The notes under the pieces: model-generated | What the model saw: the letters and a program-made list of their open reading frames with translations, nothing else | What the model was told of the DNA's origin: nothing | Database searches by the model: none | DNA from: Megalobrama amblycephala | Lineage: Eukaryota > Chordata > Actinopteri > Cypriniformes > Xenocyprididae | DNA: 64,000 nt | Direction of reading: 5' to 3' | NCBI RefSeq assembly: GCF_018812025.1 | Contig: NC_063049.1 | Location: 36,461,447-36,525,446, forward strand | Translations under genes and position numbers: made by a program | Shown here: positions 33,721 through 46,229 of the stretch, piece by piece | Layout of the letters: every line of letters starts with the position of its first letter | Position numbering within the stretch: the stretch's first letter is position 1

Positions 33721-36540
33721 GTGGAAGTGAAGATGACAACTCCTATGATTCCACACTCATTCACGGCACCATCAACTACGGCTTTGTTATTGTTTTGAAT
33801 AAGCTTTAAAGCCATTCATAACAATTAGAGTTTAGAACCCTTGTTTTATTTAGTGCACTGACAGTAATTGATTGATTGACAGGTGAGGAGGTGGTCCTAC
33901 ACTGTTTGAAATGCATCAAGACTCAGATGGAACCGGGCCTTTAGCTGGTAACGTGAATCATGAAAGGTATTTCAAAAAAACTCTGACATAATTATATTTA
34001 TAGTATTATATTAATCATAGTTTTGAATTTCATTTGAAAAGATTACAAAACAGTCATCTTACTAATCTATTATGTATTTTACAGATTGTGCCATAGATCA
34101 GTTCCTGTTGTTGTTCTATTAGATGAGCCAATTTGATAGAGGAAGACCTATCTGGGTTAGAACAAGATTGATACAAGTGTAACACTGTGTGTACACAACA
34201 AGGCTAAGAACACACAGTGGTCCCAGCGGCGATGGGTATTTATGGGGAGAAATGACCCATTACTGTATCTAATTTGTGGGGAATCGATTCTGGTATCATG
34301 CTCCATCATCCACCCACAGCCACTGTGATGTTTAGACTCAAACCGACCATTCATAGTGTCTGTCAGGCAGGGGATAGAGCTGCTGAGAGACAGGGAGGAG
34401 AGAGGCTCATATCACTAAAGAAACATAAAGGGCAAAAGGCCTTGAAATGAGACATCTCTGTAAGACTTCAACCATGATGTCTTTGTCATTTCCTTTTAAT
34501 ATGCACTTGGCATAAGCCAAGTAAATAAGGCTGAAGTTTTGTCAAAACCAGTCCTCGACAATGTTTACAAAGTTTTCTTAGGCTTTAAGGTGACTGGTTA
34601 GATTAATATGACAATAAAAGAGATCATTTTTCACTCAATTTCACTCAATTTTTTTTTTTTTTTTTTTTTGGGGTCTGAAGAACATGTAATGATCCTGGAA
34701 TCCAAGTTAAATGAAGTTTAAAAATAATGTTCTCATTGCTTTCGACTAAAACCTGAGAGTTTAGAAGGAAGAACACATTTAAATAACCAATAAATATACT
34801 TGATATGTTTTTATTATTATTTATTTAAAATAGCCTACACAGTAATTTGTTTGTCAAATTTTTGCTTGAAGACAATTATTGGCATCTTTCAGAATTAATT
34901 AGGCAATTAAAGTCTTTCGTCTCAAACTGTTTGCTTGCTCACCCATCATGTGACTTCCTGTGCTGCTTATCTTTTCATTCAATTTCCGGACCTGCAGTTT
35001 ACTGTTATTGTGTCTCATGGGACAATGGAACATGAGACTGCGCATCAATACTGCATTATCTCAATAATCATTAGGCCTTTAAATAATGTAAACATTCAGG
35101 TAAATAGCCAAAGAGCAAATCACATGGCTTCATATAAACCAAAACGCAAATGCGACTCCAAATAAGCACCATTGCTAAGAACAAAACCCCTATTAATGAG
35201 TAGTTGAACAGCGATCCATATTCAAGCTGTCAAAAATGCAACAATTACTTAAACGGAACAATTTAGAACAGCAGATGGGCATCTTCAAACATGAACACAT
35301 CAAGGGTTGGAAGGACTACAGTAGTGAAATAACACGCCAGGCTCCGTTCCTGCCAGCTAAGGCCTGGAAGATAAAGCTTATAGCAGCCAAATGAGCAAAA
35401 ACAGATGAGTGAGGACAGGAAAAACATGGCCTGGTCTGATTAATCCCAATTTCCATCATGTTAACGCAAATACTAGGGTCAAAATTAGGCATAAACAGCA
35501 CAAATCTACGGATTCTTCCTGTGTTTTGAGCTGATGTTGGCAGTGTAATGCCACTGGAAATGTTTTCCTGGCAAAACTAAGCCGCTTTATGTCAAATGAG
35601 CATAATTTACATACAAATTCACATAAATGTGTTCCTTCTGACTGTCCTTTTATGGCTAGATACAGTCTGTCCACTTTCAAATTGAAATTCCCAGCAGGAT
35701 AATGCTCCGTGACAGAACACACATCAATGGTGTTGACAGCAACCTGCAGTGTTCTTCATGCCTGCAAATAAATAAATAAAACCAACAAACCAACCATCAA
35801 CCTTCCAACGAAAAGTGACAAGTAAGTTCCAGGTTATCTACATAATACATTCATGTCCTGTATTACATCTTCAGGTAGTGAATTCGGGTCTTTCTACATA
35901 GTTGCTCGAACAGCTCTGGTCGCTAATACATATTTTATATAAATAGGCATAGGGCTATATAAAATTAGCAATCTTCTTCTTCTTACAGCAGAGACATTGC
36001 GATGTCAGCCGTCGGGGGTTCAGAAGTGTTTCTTATATTCACACACACAACGATAGTCCACAGGAATCACTCCTGTATTTAAATGCTTTGACGCTGCTAA
36101 AACTTTGCAGTGTGTAGCTATATGTGACCTTTATTTCACAGAGACTAGATTTTCATCGCCACGTTCCAAGGTATTTATTTGCTCTTTCGTCCTATAACTT
36201 TTCTTTCTTAGGCAGAAAAGATAGATTACCACTTATGTTTTTGCAGCTGCAGCAAACACAAAATACTTCAGAAACGTCAGTGAGCAAGGTCTCACAGAGC
36301 CCGTGTGCCATTTCCCTTTTCTGCTGTTTCATCTTTTTGTTACAAAACATGAAACACCTGTATACTTGAACTATGTACCGCTGACAAAGCCAGCGAGTAG
36401 TACTTTGTAATAAATCACCTAATAATTGAGTTCAGTGTTTGCTATAGGGCTCAAGTATTGCATTTCCCTCAAGGATGAATGGGGAATTACTGCCATCTAG
36501 CTGCCAGCCAAGCAATTTAACGACACATCATGAATTACTC
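33721..36540. other. No gene seen
   Basis: Non-coding. A poly-T run lies at about 34651-34669. Short ORFs lack domains. No element ends recognised. Confidence 0.45.

Positions 36541-36625
<85 letters not shown>
36541..36625. repeat. CTAT microsatellite, about 21 units
   Basis: Uninterrupted ATCT/CTAT tetranucleotide array of 85 bp, the complement of the GATA arrays elsewhere in the window. Confidence 0.98.
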
Positions 36626-37953
36626 AGAGTGACAATATAGTATGTGAGAATGCTATGTTAGCATTTTTATTCATCCCAATTTTTTGATTTAGCATTAATA
36701 TTAGAAGGGCCACAAAGTTTTCAGTCATTAATGAATCCATTTTGGAAACAGCAAATGGAAACAGAGAGCAGAAGCAACATACACGAGGATAAAATGCTTG
36801 ATTTCAAGTGTTGCACATTTCAAGTGTTGTTTCCTCATCCTTTTCTTTTGTCAATCAGTTCCTTGCACGTTAAATGTAATTTAATAATATGGTGACTACC
36901 CTCATTCAAATAGTACCTGCATTGTGTAAGCCTGTAGTAAAGTGATTAAAAAACACACAATAATTGACATGCACAATTTGCTCCTAGTTCTCTGGATTTT
37001 GTGCAGATTGTCCCAGTGGATCATTTAACAGGAGGTGTCCTGTTTAAGGAAATAGCTTTGTGATTTCTGTTCTGCACTGTTGAACATGCTGTGATCTTCC
37101 CAACTAAACGATTCCCTCCTGCTCTTTCCATCTGTTGTTTTTCTTCAAACAAAGCAGGGAGGTAGTGGGATTCTGGAAAGAGTTGAAGGAAAGAGCTGCT
37201 CTGCCACAGAAACCATACTGTTTAGATGCAAGCAGGTGTCAGCTTCAAAGACCTAACAGGTTTCAATCCCAGTTGCTTTTAACATTGGCATAGAAAGCTT
37301 TATAAAAACAATTCCTACAGAGGATCTCTTTCTGGTTGTGCTTGGTTAAACGTATTAGGTGCAGATGCTTTGTTTTGAATAAGCATGTGAAACCTGACTA
37401 GACTGACATCTCTGTAACCTACAGCAATCTGTGTGCTCCTATGCTTGCGCTCTAATAATAATTCAGTCTGGGTGATATTTGTTTAAAGCATTCCAATGTG
37501 TCACTGCTGTTAAATACATATTTGTTTATGTTTGCAAAGTACAGATTATCCAAATGTCAAGTCTAATGTATTTTAAGTTAATTTGTTAAATTTTATTAAG
37601 TTTGTTGTATTATTACTTATACATAAGCTATTTTTTGCACAATATCTATAAAATAAAATATAGTCCAGGATCTTTGTTTGTCAAACACATTTTTTCTTTC
37701 ATTTTTAGATTTTTTTATTTATTTATTTATTTTATTTTTTACGAGGATTCTGTAGTTTGTTTAATGTGATTGGATCATGTTTTGATACCTGGGGCATCAC
37801 TTGACATAGATTTATTTTCTTTTGCTGGTGTAAGCAGGGTTGTGACAAAACAAATATGATTCATACGGACCTGTGTCATCTGCTTTTGCTTCAAGCATGT
37901 TTGGCTTTTGAAGATTCCCTTGTTGTTTTGTAAATTTGGCTCTCTGTAAATGC
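36626..37953. other. No gene seen
   Basis: Non-coding AT-rich DNA, without recognised repeats apart from T-rich runs near 37700-37740. Confidence 0.45.

Positions 37954-38006
<53 letters not shown>
37954..38006. repeat. GATA microsatellite, about 13 units
   Basis: Uninterrupted TAGA/GATA array of about 53 bp. Confidence 0.97.
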
Positions 38007-38868
38007 GCTCATCAGATGCTTTAAGTTGCTTTATATAAAATGTGTGTGCTAAATGATAAGGACATCACATGGTTAGCAGATGGTGATGTTTCAGCTATGA
38101 ATTAAACATCAGTTGGTCAACATCTTATAAACATCTGGGGCATATTAGTGTTCATTTATGTACAGTTTAGTTTTTTGTAGTCCTGCATGTCTTGCGGCTA
38201 AACGCTGTTTCATTTAGCTGTTTTGTATAGCTGAAATGACAATTAAGCTATTCTGACTCTGATTAGGAAAATGATGTGTTGACAATATGATGATCTAATC
38301 ACAAATTTTTTAGTTGCCTCTCAGTTTACCTTGGTATTGACTATAGGGGACTGTGACCTCATACTGTAAAACTACACTGGATTTTGTCCAATCTTTGCTT
38401 TAATGTATAATTGAGAGATTGTATTTTCTAAATAACAAGAATTCATTTTTAATGAAGGTGACATTGCCTCCTCCTTCCTAACAGGCTCATGCCCAGTCAG
38501 CGGAGTGCTTGTCTCACCTCTTAGATTTAGATCTGCTGAATCAGCTGTCAGTTCCTGCTGTCACTTTCTGTTTTCTCAATCATAGATAAATAAAAATTCA
38601 GGGACCATGTGCACAATGTTTCTTCCCATCTATTTTAACTACAGCACTTGAAACCACAGTAAAACAAGGAAACAGTATAGTGTGTTGTACCTCTATAGAC
38701 AGCAAACCACTTAATTTATGTAAGCTAATAAGTAAGAGTAACTTTTGTGATAGTTTATGATGCTTTTGCAACAGTTTGGACCTTTTCATCCTGTTTTCTA
38801 ACATTGCTAACAAACAGTGTATAGGGACTGACTCAAGAGTATTGTTGAAGGCCTACAGTATATGTCTC
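38007..38868. other. No gene seen
   Basis: Non-coding. ATGACAATTAAGCTATTCTG near 38238 looks like a LINE 3' tail, but is too short to call. Confidence 0.4.
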
Positions 38869-39015
38869 TGTAATCTTATTTTTAGTTTCTGTTTGCCTGA
38901 GTTTGTTTTTCCTCTCCATCGTATGGTCAGTGCTAAAGTGAAAGAATGAAAGTGACGTGTAGCCAAGTGGTGTCCCATACTCAGAATTTGTGCTCTGAAT
39001 TTCACCCATCCAAGT

Positions 39016-39053
<38 letters not shown>

Positions 39054-39216
39054 CACAGAGAACACATACCCGGAGAAGTGGGCAGCCATTTTTGGTGTGA
39101 AAAAAAAAGGGACACCATACTTGGCTACACGTCACTTTCACTTTTTGACTTTAGCACTGAGGAATGGAGAGAAAAAACAAACTCAGACAAACACAGAAAC
39201 TGAATATAAGATTACA
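38869..39216. repeat. Long palindrome with CA microsatellite
   Basis: Outer arms TGTAATCTTAT...GTTTGCCTGAGTTTG and CAAACTCAGACAAAC...ATAAGATTACA, and inner arms AGTGAAAGTGACGTGTAGCC (approximately) and GGCTACACGTCACTTTCACT, make arms of about 110-120 bp. The middle holds a CA array (39019-39052) and the CCATCCAAGTGCGCACACAC block common in fish repeats. Lies about 440 bp upstream of the CARD gene start. Confidence 0.75.
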
Positions 39217-39572
39217 GATTGCTAGAGAATAAATAATATACTCTTTCTACAGAAATGCTACATTTGCTGAAGACAGAGGCATCATGCACAATAATGCTTT
39301 TAATGAATGGTAGGCTAGGCCTACAAGTTTTATACAAATTCAGTTTTAGCTCATGCTAGAAATCTGCCTCAACAGACAGGTTATAGGCTACTTAACAGTG
39401 GGTGATGAGATAAGACATAATGTACTGCAAGATGCAAACAAACATATAATTAAACACATAAATCAACAAATAAAGTAATTTATTAACTAACAGTAGCCTA
39501 GTTCAAGGCAGCTGTCCTTCTTATACACAATCGCCACCCAGCGGTAGAATAAATGCAACGTGCTGACGTACT

Positions 39573-39589
39573 GAAACGAAATCGAAAGT
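39573..39589 (+). promoter_or_regulatory. Interferon-stimulated response element (ISRE-like)
   Basis: GAAACGAAATCGAAAGT holds GAAATCGAAA, a perfect GAAANNGAAA core bound by IRF/ISGF3 factors, with a third GAAA next to it. It lies 64-80 bp before the start codon of the CARD gene. A weak TATA-like TTATACAA follows at about 39605, and TGACGTA (CRE/AP-1-like) precedes at 39564. This implies induction by interferon; it is inferred from sequence only. Confidence 0.65.
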
Positions 39590-39652
39590 AAAATCTGTCT
39601 ATGGTTATTATACAAGTCAATACAAGGCTGTGGCGTAAACCTGTTGTAGAAA

Positions 39653-42600
39653 ATGGAGAAAGTCATTAAAGATAACAAACCTGAACTCATCGATTGGCTT
39701 AAATCGGATTCGTTGATTATTCTGCAACATGTTCAAGCAAAGGGACTTATAACAGCGTTGGAGTACGATAAATTGAAGTCTATTACAATTCCCAGTTATA
39801 TGGTTATTGAACTTTTGGACTTCATCCTTGTAAAGGGTGAAAATGCATGTCGAGATTTTCTGATTTTGCTGAAAAAAGATAATGTGAATGAATTTTCTCC
39901 TGAACTCAGAAAATGGATCGAAACCGTGGACACTTCAGGTATGTTTCTTTGCAAAATATAACGTGCACATATGGTTGTGCAATTATCATCGCTTAAAAAT
40001 CAGTTCATAAAGTGAAACTAGTGGCCCATTTAACTTAAGGGCGTCGAAATAGTAGCAACCTTTTTCATAAGATAGAGTTTGGGAATACTATAGGCTGTGT
40101 TGGGAATAGGCTATAGGATATGTTTTCGCATAGTGATCATTCGTGAAACTACTTAAATGTGTACAATATTTTCATCTTATGAATAAATAAACACCAAGCC
40201 TTAGTAAGATTTGTCTGCCCACCAGATCGTCGTGTGCTCAACTTAAAGTCCAAAACACTGAATCAAAAAAAAAAAAAAAAACATACTTCAGGAATGAACA
40301 ATATGGCGTCGATGACGTTGAGTTTTGATGTAAAGAAAAACTTAAAGAGAAAGAGCGAACTATAGGCTCCATATGATTTTTCTATATGAAACATAGCCAA
40401 AAGACAAACATATTATGCCTAATAAAAATGGCTTCCAACCTAGGGCGAAGTAATTAACAACAATTTGGGACAAATAATGTAATTCAGTGGAAAACAATGT
40501 CCTGTTGAAAAAAACAGCATATGCTGGTTAAGGTAGGGTTTGAAGCTGGTATGCTGGTTTGAGCTGCATAGGACCAGCACTTGGAGCTCAAACCAGTATA
40601 CCAGCTTCAAAACCTACCTTAACCAGCATATGCTGGTTTAGTTAAGTTTTGGTGATAGGCATATTAAACTGCCCTGTATGGAAAAGAACTGTACATTTCT
40701 TCAAAATGATATTATTGAAATTATATACACATTGGCCTCAATTCTTGCAAACAAACAAACAAATAAATAAATAATTCTAGCTTCTATCAGGTCATTACAA
40801 GGTTAGATCCAATACCATTTTTTAGCCTCACCTAAATAGCCTAGCTATGTGTTGTGTTAAGCTGGCAGATCAATATAATGTAATATACTGTCCATAGGAT
40901 GCTTTGCATGATTTTTGCCATCTAAAATAACATGGTCTTGCCTTTTCTTTTTTTTTTCTCTAGAGACAGCAAACACAGCTGGACATTCAGGCATCCAAGT
41001 AACAAGTTAGTGTGGTTTATATTTATTATAATGGGAACATTATAGAGTGCAACGGCCAGGTTCCTGAAGTAAAAAATTATTCAAAGTCCCTTTAAAGGAA
41101 AGTCTGTTCACTCGGCAGCCATCTTTGCAACGATCTGGGCAGCTATTTCGGGCATCCAAGACCAAGTCTGTGTTCAAAATCGCCCTCCTATACCCTCATT
41201 CACTATTCCCTACATTACTACATTAATATAGTCCACTTGAAGGAGTGATTTTGAACAATAACTTAAAAAACTTTAAAGACAGACCTACTGTGAGCTATGA
41301 TGTTGTTAATACATGGTATTTGCTTCCGCTGAAGCTGTCAGCCTGCATTATTTTAGCTTATTTTTTTTTAAATAATCGTGTTTAATAGTGGAATTCCTGG
41401 TGAAAAACTACATTACACATGATGCTGTACAGAAAATTACACCAATCAGAGCGTTAAAAAATCAACACATTCCAAAATAGCTCTTTAGCTCCGCCCGCTC
41501 CCTTCAAGCACTGCAAATGATGTAATATCCCTATGCTCTCAAAATACTGACATGTTTGTGTATATAATTTTTAATCTGATTATGCTGTTCGCAATGCTTC
41601 ATGGGATTGTAGTTCTTTCCCTCACTAAAACCGTTAAGTACACAGTCTTGTACCTTTGTCATTTTGTCCGACTTTTTTGCTTCAAATCAAAGTTTGTAGT
41701 GTTGTGTGATTCACCTCGTAGCTGATTGGCTTGGTTCATGTCTTATAACAAAGACTATTTTCAATTCCCTATGGGAAAAATGAATGAAAAAAATACTTCC
41801 GGAATCAGCGCCGCTGAAAAAGGGGATGGGCACTGTTGCACTCTATTGGATGTATTGTATAATGAACAATTGTATGAACTGACATAAATTTTATGCAAAC
41901 AGGCAAAATCTATGCATCTGGTGGCAGCAATGTGTATTCGCCTAAAATAACTGCTGCAACTATAGGCTCCATTCAAATGAATATGACTGTTGCACCCTCT
42001 GGCAAATCAAATGTGGCAACAAATTGTAAGTGTAATACATGTGAATCTATTAAAACAGTTTTTTGCCAATGTAAATGTATAAAATTAGACCCGGTAACGG
42101 TCTAAATTAAGCTTAATTAATCACTCAGGGTTAGTTTGTTACTAGTTTGGTTAACTAGTGTCATGTTCAAATCTTGGATACAGCTATATTGTAAATGCTA
42201 TGTTTTTAGTTTTAGCTATTGGATTGAGTTTTGGATAATATGCCAAGAGACATTAATTTTAGTTATTTATTTATTAATTTATTTTTAGTGTAATGCTCCA
42301 GGATTATTCAGACTCAAATTGGTAAATATTATTTTAAATATTTCAGACATTTATTTTACAGCAGACTCAAAGCAAAACTCAAAGCCAAAAGGACTGGACA
42401 ATTTTTTTTTAACTCAATTCATGCCAGCAATTAAAAAAATAAAATAAAATAAAACATAATAATCTCACAATAATCCTATTTTTTAATGTTTCAGGCCAAA
42501 AACCTGATAGAGACTGTGAAAGAAGAGAAAATGGTAGCAGGTCAATACAAGGTTAGATTCAATCTTTATATATATATATTGTTTCCCATTTTGCCTTAAT

Positions 42601-42893
42601 TTTCCTTTTTCCTTTATTATTATTTTTTTCTTTTTATATTTCCAGATTATCAAAAGTTTCTAAAAGACAACAACAGTCAGTTGGTTCAAAAAGTGAAGAA
42701 CATTGATCCAATTATTGATGATCTCATTAAGTTCTTGCACGATGAATCAATTGCAAATGTGAGAGCGAATCCAACACTCCAGAAGAAGATGAGGGAACTG
42801 CTTGGCTGTGTGAACTGTGAAAGCATAGCTAAGGCCATCGTCGATGCTTTGTTTAAGCATGAAGAATCTCTGATGAAGGAACTGCTATACTAA
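39653..42893 (+). CDS. Two-CARD protein, putative immune adaptor
   Basis: Five exons: 39653-39938, 40964-41005, 41903-42025, 42495-42551, 42646-42893. All four introns are GT-AG and phase 1, and the joined frame gives 251 residues. Residues 1-91 (VIKDNKPELIDWL, LLDFILVKGENACRDFLILL) look like a NOD1/NLRC-type CARD. Residues 171-250 (LVQKVKNIDPIIDDLI, VRANPTLQKKMRELL) look like the ASC/NLRP1-type CARD. The linker (92-170) has a small beta-like segment NVYSPKITAATIGSIQMNMT and a charged exon 4. No nucleotide-binding, caspase or membrane segment. CARD-CARD proteins can bridge a sensor to a caspase or filament-forming adaptor in the cytosol; that role is inference. An ISRE-like site lies just upstream. 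I cannot name an orthologue. Introns 1 and 2 each contain an inverted-repeat element. Confidence 0.85.
40515..40636. repeat. Palindrome in intron 1 of the CARD gene
   Basis: CAGCATATGCTGGTTAAGGT...GCTGGTATGCTGG is mirrored by CCAGTATACCAGC...ACCTTAACCAGCATATGCTG, arms of about 53 bp around a short loop. Each tip is itself the palindrome CAGCATATGCTG. Likely a foldback repeat. Confidence 0.75.
41041..41847. mobile_element. Inverted-repeat element in intron 2 of the CARD gene
   Basis: Left TATAGAGTGCAACGGCC and right GGCACTGTTGCACTCTAT are imperfect inverted ends of about 17 bp. It fills most of the intron (41006-41902) and ends 55 bp before exon 3. No transposase. Confidence 0.6.
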
Positions 42894-43110
42894 AGGTTGT
42901 ATTGTTTACGCACCAGTTTAACAGCAAATGTTCCAATGAAGAAATCACATTATGTACTTTTAAAAAAAAATTTTTTAACAGTTGATTGGTGATGAAATGT
43001 TACTTTTCTTGTATCTAGAATCCAGGCTAAGGTTGTATTTTTTACTCATGAGTTTAACCACAAATATAACAGGGAAGCATTGGCATTATGTACTTTTTTT
43101 CTTTTTTTTT

Positions 43111-43116
43111 AATAAA
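43111..43116 (+). terminator. Candidate poly(A) signal for the CARD gene
   Basis: AATAAA about 220 bp after the stop codon, following a T-rich stretch. It is the first consensus AATAAA downstream. Assignment is by position only. Confidence 0.45.
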
Positions 43117-43214
43117 TCGATTGGTGTTAGAGTTTTACTTTTCTTGTATCGAGAACTAAGTATATTGTTCATATAACCAAAATTGTCAGTGGTGTGTGTG
43201 TATATGTATATATA

Positions 43215-43815
43215 CAGTGCCCTCCACAAATATTGGCACCCTTAGTAAACATGAGCAAAGGCGGCTGTGGAAATAAATCTACTTTGTTTATCCTTTTGAT
43301 CTTTCATTCAAAAAATTCACAAAATTCTAAACTTTCATTGAAGTAAAACAATTGGGGGGAGTGCTGGAGGTCCTTGAGGTTCAGATACATGGCATCATGA
43401 TTTCTATCAAATACCAACTGATAAAAAAATCAAAACCTGACCTCTTCTGCTAGAAATTTTATAATAGGCTGTGGTTGGATCTTCCATCAGGACAATGATC
43501 CAAAACAAACATCAAAACCAACACAAAAATGTGTCACTGAGCACAAAATGAAGCTTCTGCCATGGTCATCCCAGTTCCCTGACCTGAACCCTAAAGAAAA
43601 TGAATGGAGTGAACTGAAGAGAAGAAGCACCAACATGGAGCTGGGAATCTGAAGGATCTGGAGAGATTCTGTATGAAGGAATGATCTCTGATCTCTTGTC
43701 AGGTGTTCTCCAAACTCATCAGGCATTATAGAGGAAGATTCAGAGCTGTTATCTTGGGAAAAGGACATTGCAATAATTAGGTGCCAATAATTGTGGCCAA
43801 CATGAACTAGAGAAA
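43215..43815 (+). mobile_element. Deleted Tc1-like element
   Basis: Left end CAGTGCCCTCCACAAATATT followed by GGCACCCTTAG, after TA. The right end GGTGCCAATAATTGTGGCC is an eroded inverted match. Inside is a decayed C-terminal transposase piece in plus orientation: CATCAGGACAATGATCCAAA encodes the QDNDPK second-Asp motif, and CCTGACCTGAACCCTAAAG the PDLNP motif preceding the Glu. Most of the gene is deleted. Confidence 0.75.
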
Positions 43816-44272
43816 AACACCTTAACATCACATCAGCTTTGCTTACTGCTTTATAAAAACAACACTTAATTGCATTTGTTTTAACAACTGATTGGTCAAT
43901 GATTGAACCGTTGCATGCTAAATACTACTATCCTCTGTGAACTAAAGCAAATTATATTGTCTTAACCTTACGCTATTGTTTGTTTTTTAGTTTTAAATAC
44001 TTCAAACTTTTTTGTTGCTTACCCTTTTTATACACTATCAGAAACAAATTAAGGTCGCATACATAAAGGAGATGAGGTAAGGCATCTCTCTTAGGACTAG
44101 TGTACAATTACTGATAAATTACACTTAGATACCAATTTACTTGTTGGCAATATATAATCTTATGTGTGGAACTAAACTAAAACATTTGCTAAATTTTGTT
44201 TTATCACAACATTGAATTATGTCAACAAATGTAATCTATATAGCAACCTGTTATATATAAACATGAAAAATT

Positions 44273-44274
<2 letters not shown>

Positions 44275-44360
<86 letters not shown>

Positions 44361-44362
44361 TA
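44275..44362. repeat. TA microsatellite, left of palindrome
   Basis: About 88 bp of TA repeats, ending CATATATA at the palindromic element. The tract resumes on the other side at 45303. Confidence 0.95.
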
Positions 44363-45299
44363 CAGTACAGTCCAAAAGTTTGGAACCACTAAGATTTTTT
44401 AATGTTTTTAAAAGAAGTTTCGTCTGCTTACCAAGGCTACATTTATTTAATTAAAAATACAGTAAAAAACAGTAATATTGTGAAATATTATTACAATTTA
44501 AAATAACTGTTTTCTATTTGAATATATTTCACAAAGTAATTTATTCCTGTGATGGCAAAGCTGAATTTTCAACATCATTACTCCAGTCTTCAGTGTCACA
44601 TGATCCTTCAGAAATCATTCTAATATGCTGATCTGCTGCTCAAGAAACATTAAATGTGTACAATTGTACAAAATATTTGTGTACAATATTTTTTTTCAGG
44701 ATTATTTGATGAATAGAAAGTTCAAAAGAACAGTGTTTATCTGAAATCTAATCTTTTGTAACATTATAAATGTTTTTACTGCCACTTTTGATTGATTTAA
44801 TGCATCCTTGCTGAATAAAAGTATTCATTTCTTTAATTATTTTTCAAAAAAATAAAAATAAAAATTCTTACTGACCCCAAACTTTTGAACGGTAGTGTAT
44901 AATGCTACAGAAGCTTTGTATTTCAGATAAATGCTGTTCTTTTGAACTTTCTATTCATCAAGGAATCCTGAAAAAAAAAGTACACAACTGTTTTCAACAT
45001 TGAAAATAATAATAAATGTTTATTGAGCAGCAAATCAGCATATTAGAATGATTTCTGAAGGATCATGTGACACTGAAGACTGGAGTAATGATGCTGAAAA
45101 TTCAGCTTTGCATCACAGGAATAAATTACTTTGTCAAATATATTTAAATAGTACACAGTTATTTTAAATTGTAATAATATTTCACAATATTACTGTTTTT
45201 TTACTATATTTTTAATTAAATAAATGTAGCCTTGGTGAGCAGACGAAACTTCTTTTAAAAACATTAAAAATCTTAGTGGTTCCAAACTTTTGGACTGTA

Positions 45300-45302
<3 letters not shown>
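44363..45302. mobile_element. 940-bp palindromic TA-target element
   Basis: The left end CAGTACAGTCCAAAAGTTTG and right end CAAACTTTTGGACTGTACTG are inverted, and arms of about 390 bp mirror each other (TCACATGATCCTTCAGAAAT and ATTTCTGAAGGATCATGTGA). TA lies at each edge. The central 150 bp carries AAACTTTTGAACGGTAGTGT, an end-like block of another subfamily. No transposase; probably a Tc1/mariner-mobilised foldback element. Relics of the family lie near 10.9, 13.6, 51.0 and 57.0-57.7 kb. Confidence 0.8.

Positions 45303-45368
<66 letters not shown>
45303..45368. repeat. TA microsatellite, right of palindrome
   Basis: About 66 bp of TA repeats continuing from the end of the palindromic element. 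The element probably inserted within an existing TA array. Confidence 0.95.
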
Positions 45369-45371
<3 letters not shown>

Positions 45372-45975
45372 TATTTTTCTTTTAGGCTTCTACATTTGTT
45401 TACTTTTTACTATTTTACTTCACACAGCGAAACTGCTTAGAACCAATTAAAAATCTTTGGAGAACCAATGGCGAAATTAGCCTTCAAAATGAGAAAATCC
45501 CTCACAGCCTCGTTATCAGTGAATTGGTTGAATGTTGGGTATTTGCCCGGTTTCAAGCACAGCCGCGTAGAACTGTCCAAAACAACTGGAGCCGCAGTAA
45601 CAGAATTCAACCACTAGATGGGGATGGTGGTGTAGCACAGTGGGTGAAGAGAAGGAATGAGGAGACTGAACCGTGATCTGTTGGCGTTCAGCATGGCACA
45701 GGTAAAAATAAATACAACTGTACAACTGTATAATCTTAATTAGTTTTTCACAGTATAGAGCATTAGTACACTCGAGTGGGTAAGTTACTTTTACATTTAT
45801 ATTCATCATATAGTCAGGTTTGGGAGGCATTCATGCTTGATGCTTGAGGTTTGTTTTTGTAAACATTTCTAAGTGTTGATTTATTGATTCTTCTATATTA
45901 GTCTTGTGGGAAATTTTAAGTGCTCACCAGAGTACAAGAGCACACAAAGTTCTTTGTCATGCATTACTTGCATTA
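45369..45975. other. No gene seen
   Basis: Non-coding. GCATGGCACAGGTAAAAAT near 45692 looks like a start codon followed by a splice donor, but gives only three codons and has no further support. Confidence 0.4.
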
Positions 45976-46229
45976 AGTGGTTCTCAACTGGTTTGATGGG
46001 ACCGACATTTTCCCAAGGTCATCAGTCATATATATATAAAATAACTGTTTACTTAACATAGCCTAAAAGGTAAGGCTAAATAGCTGTCCCAAACTAGTTT
46101 TTGATACAATAAAGTTAGTAAGTTGGTATGAGCCACTACAGTAGTCAAAAAAATAACACAAAGTGAAAATAAAGTGGCATTTTGGGGTTATGGAAACAAC
46201 AGCTACCATGGTAATGCTAACATGAACTG

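Noticed and set aside
44212..44454. Isoleucine-tyrosine repeat ORF
   Set aside because: Translation of the TA array. The similar frames at 50197-50498 and 59149-59331 are rejected for the same reason.
45660..45720. Start codon followed by splice donor (ATGGCACAGGTAAAA)
   Set aside because: Three codons only, no matching downstream exon.
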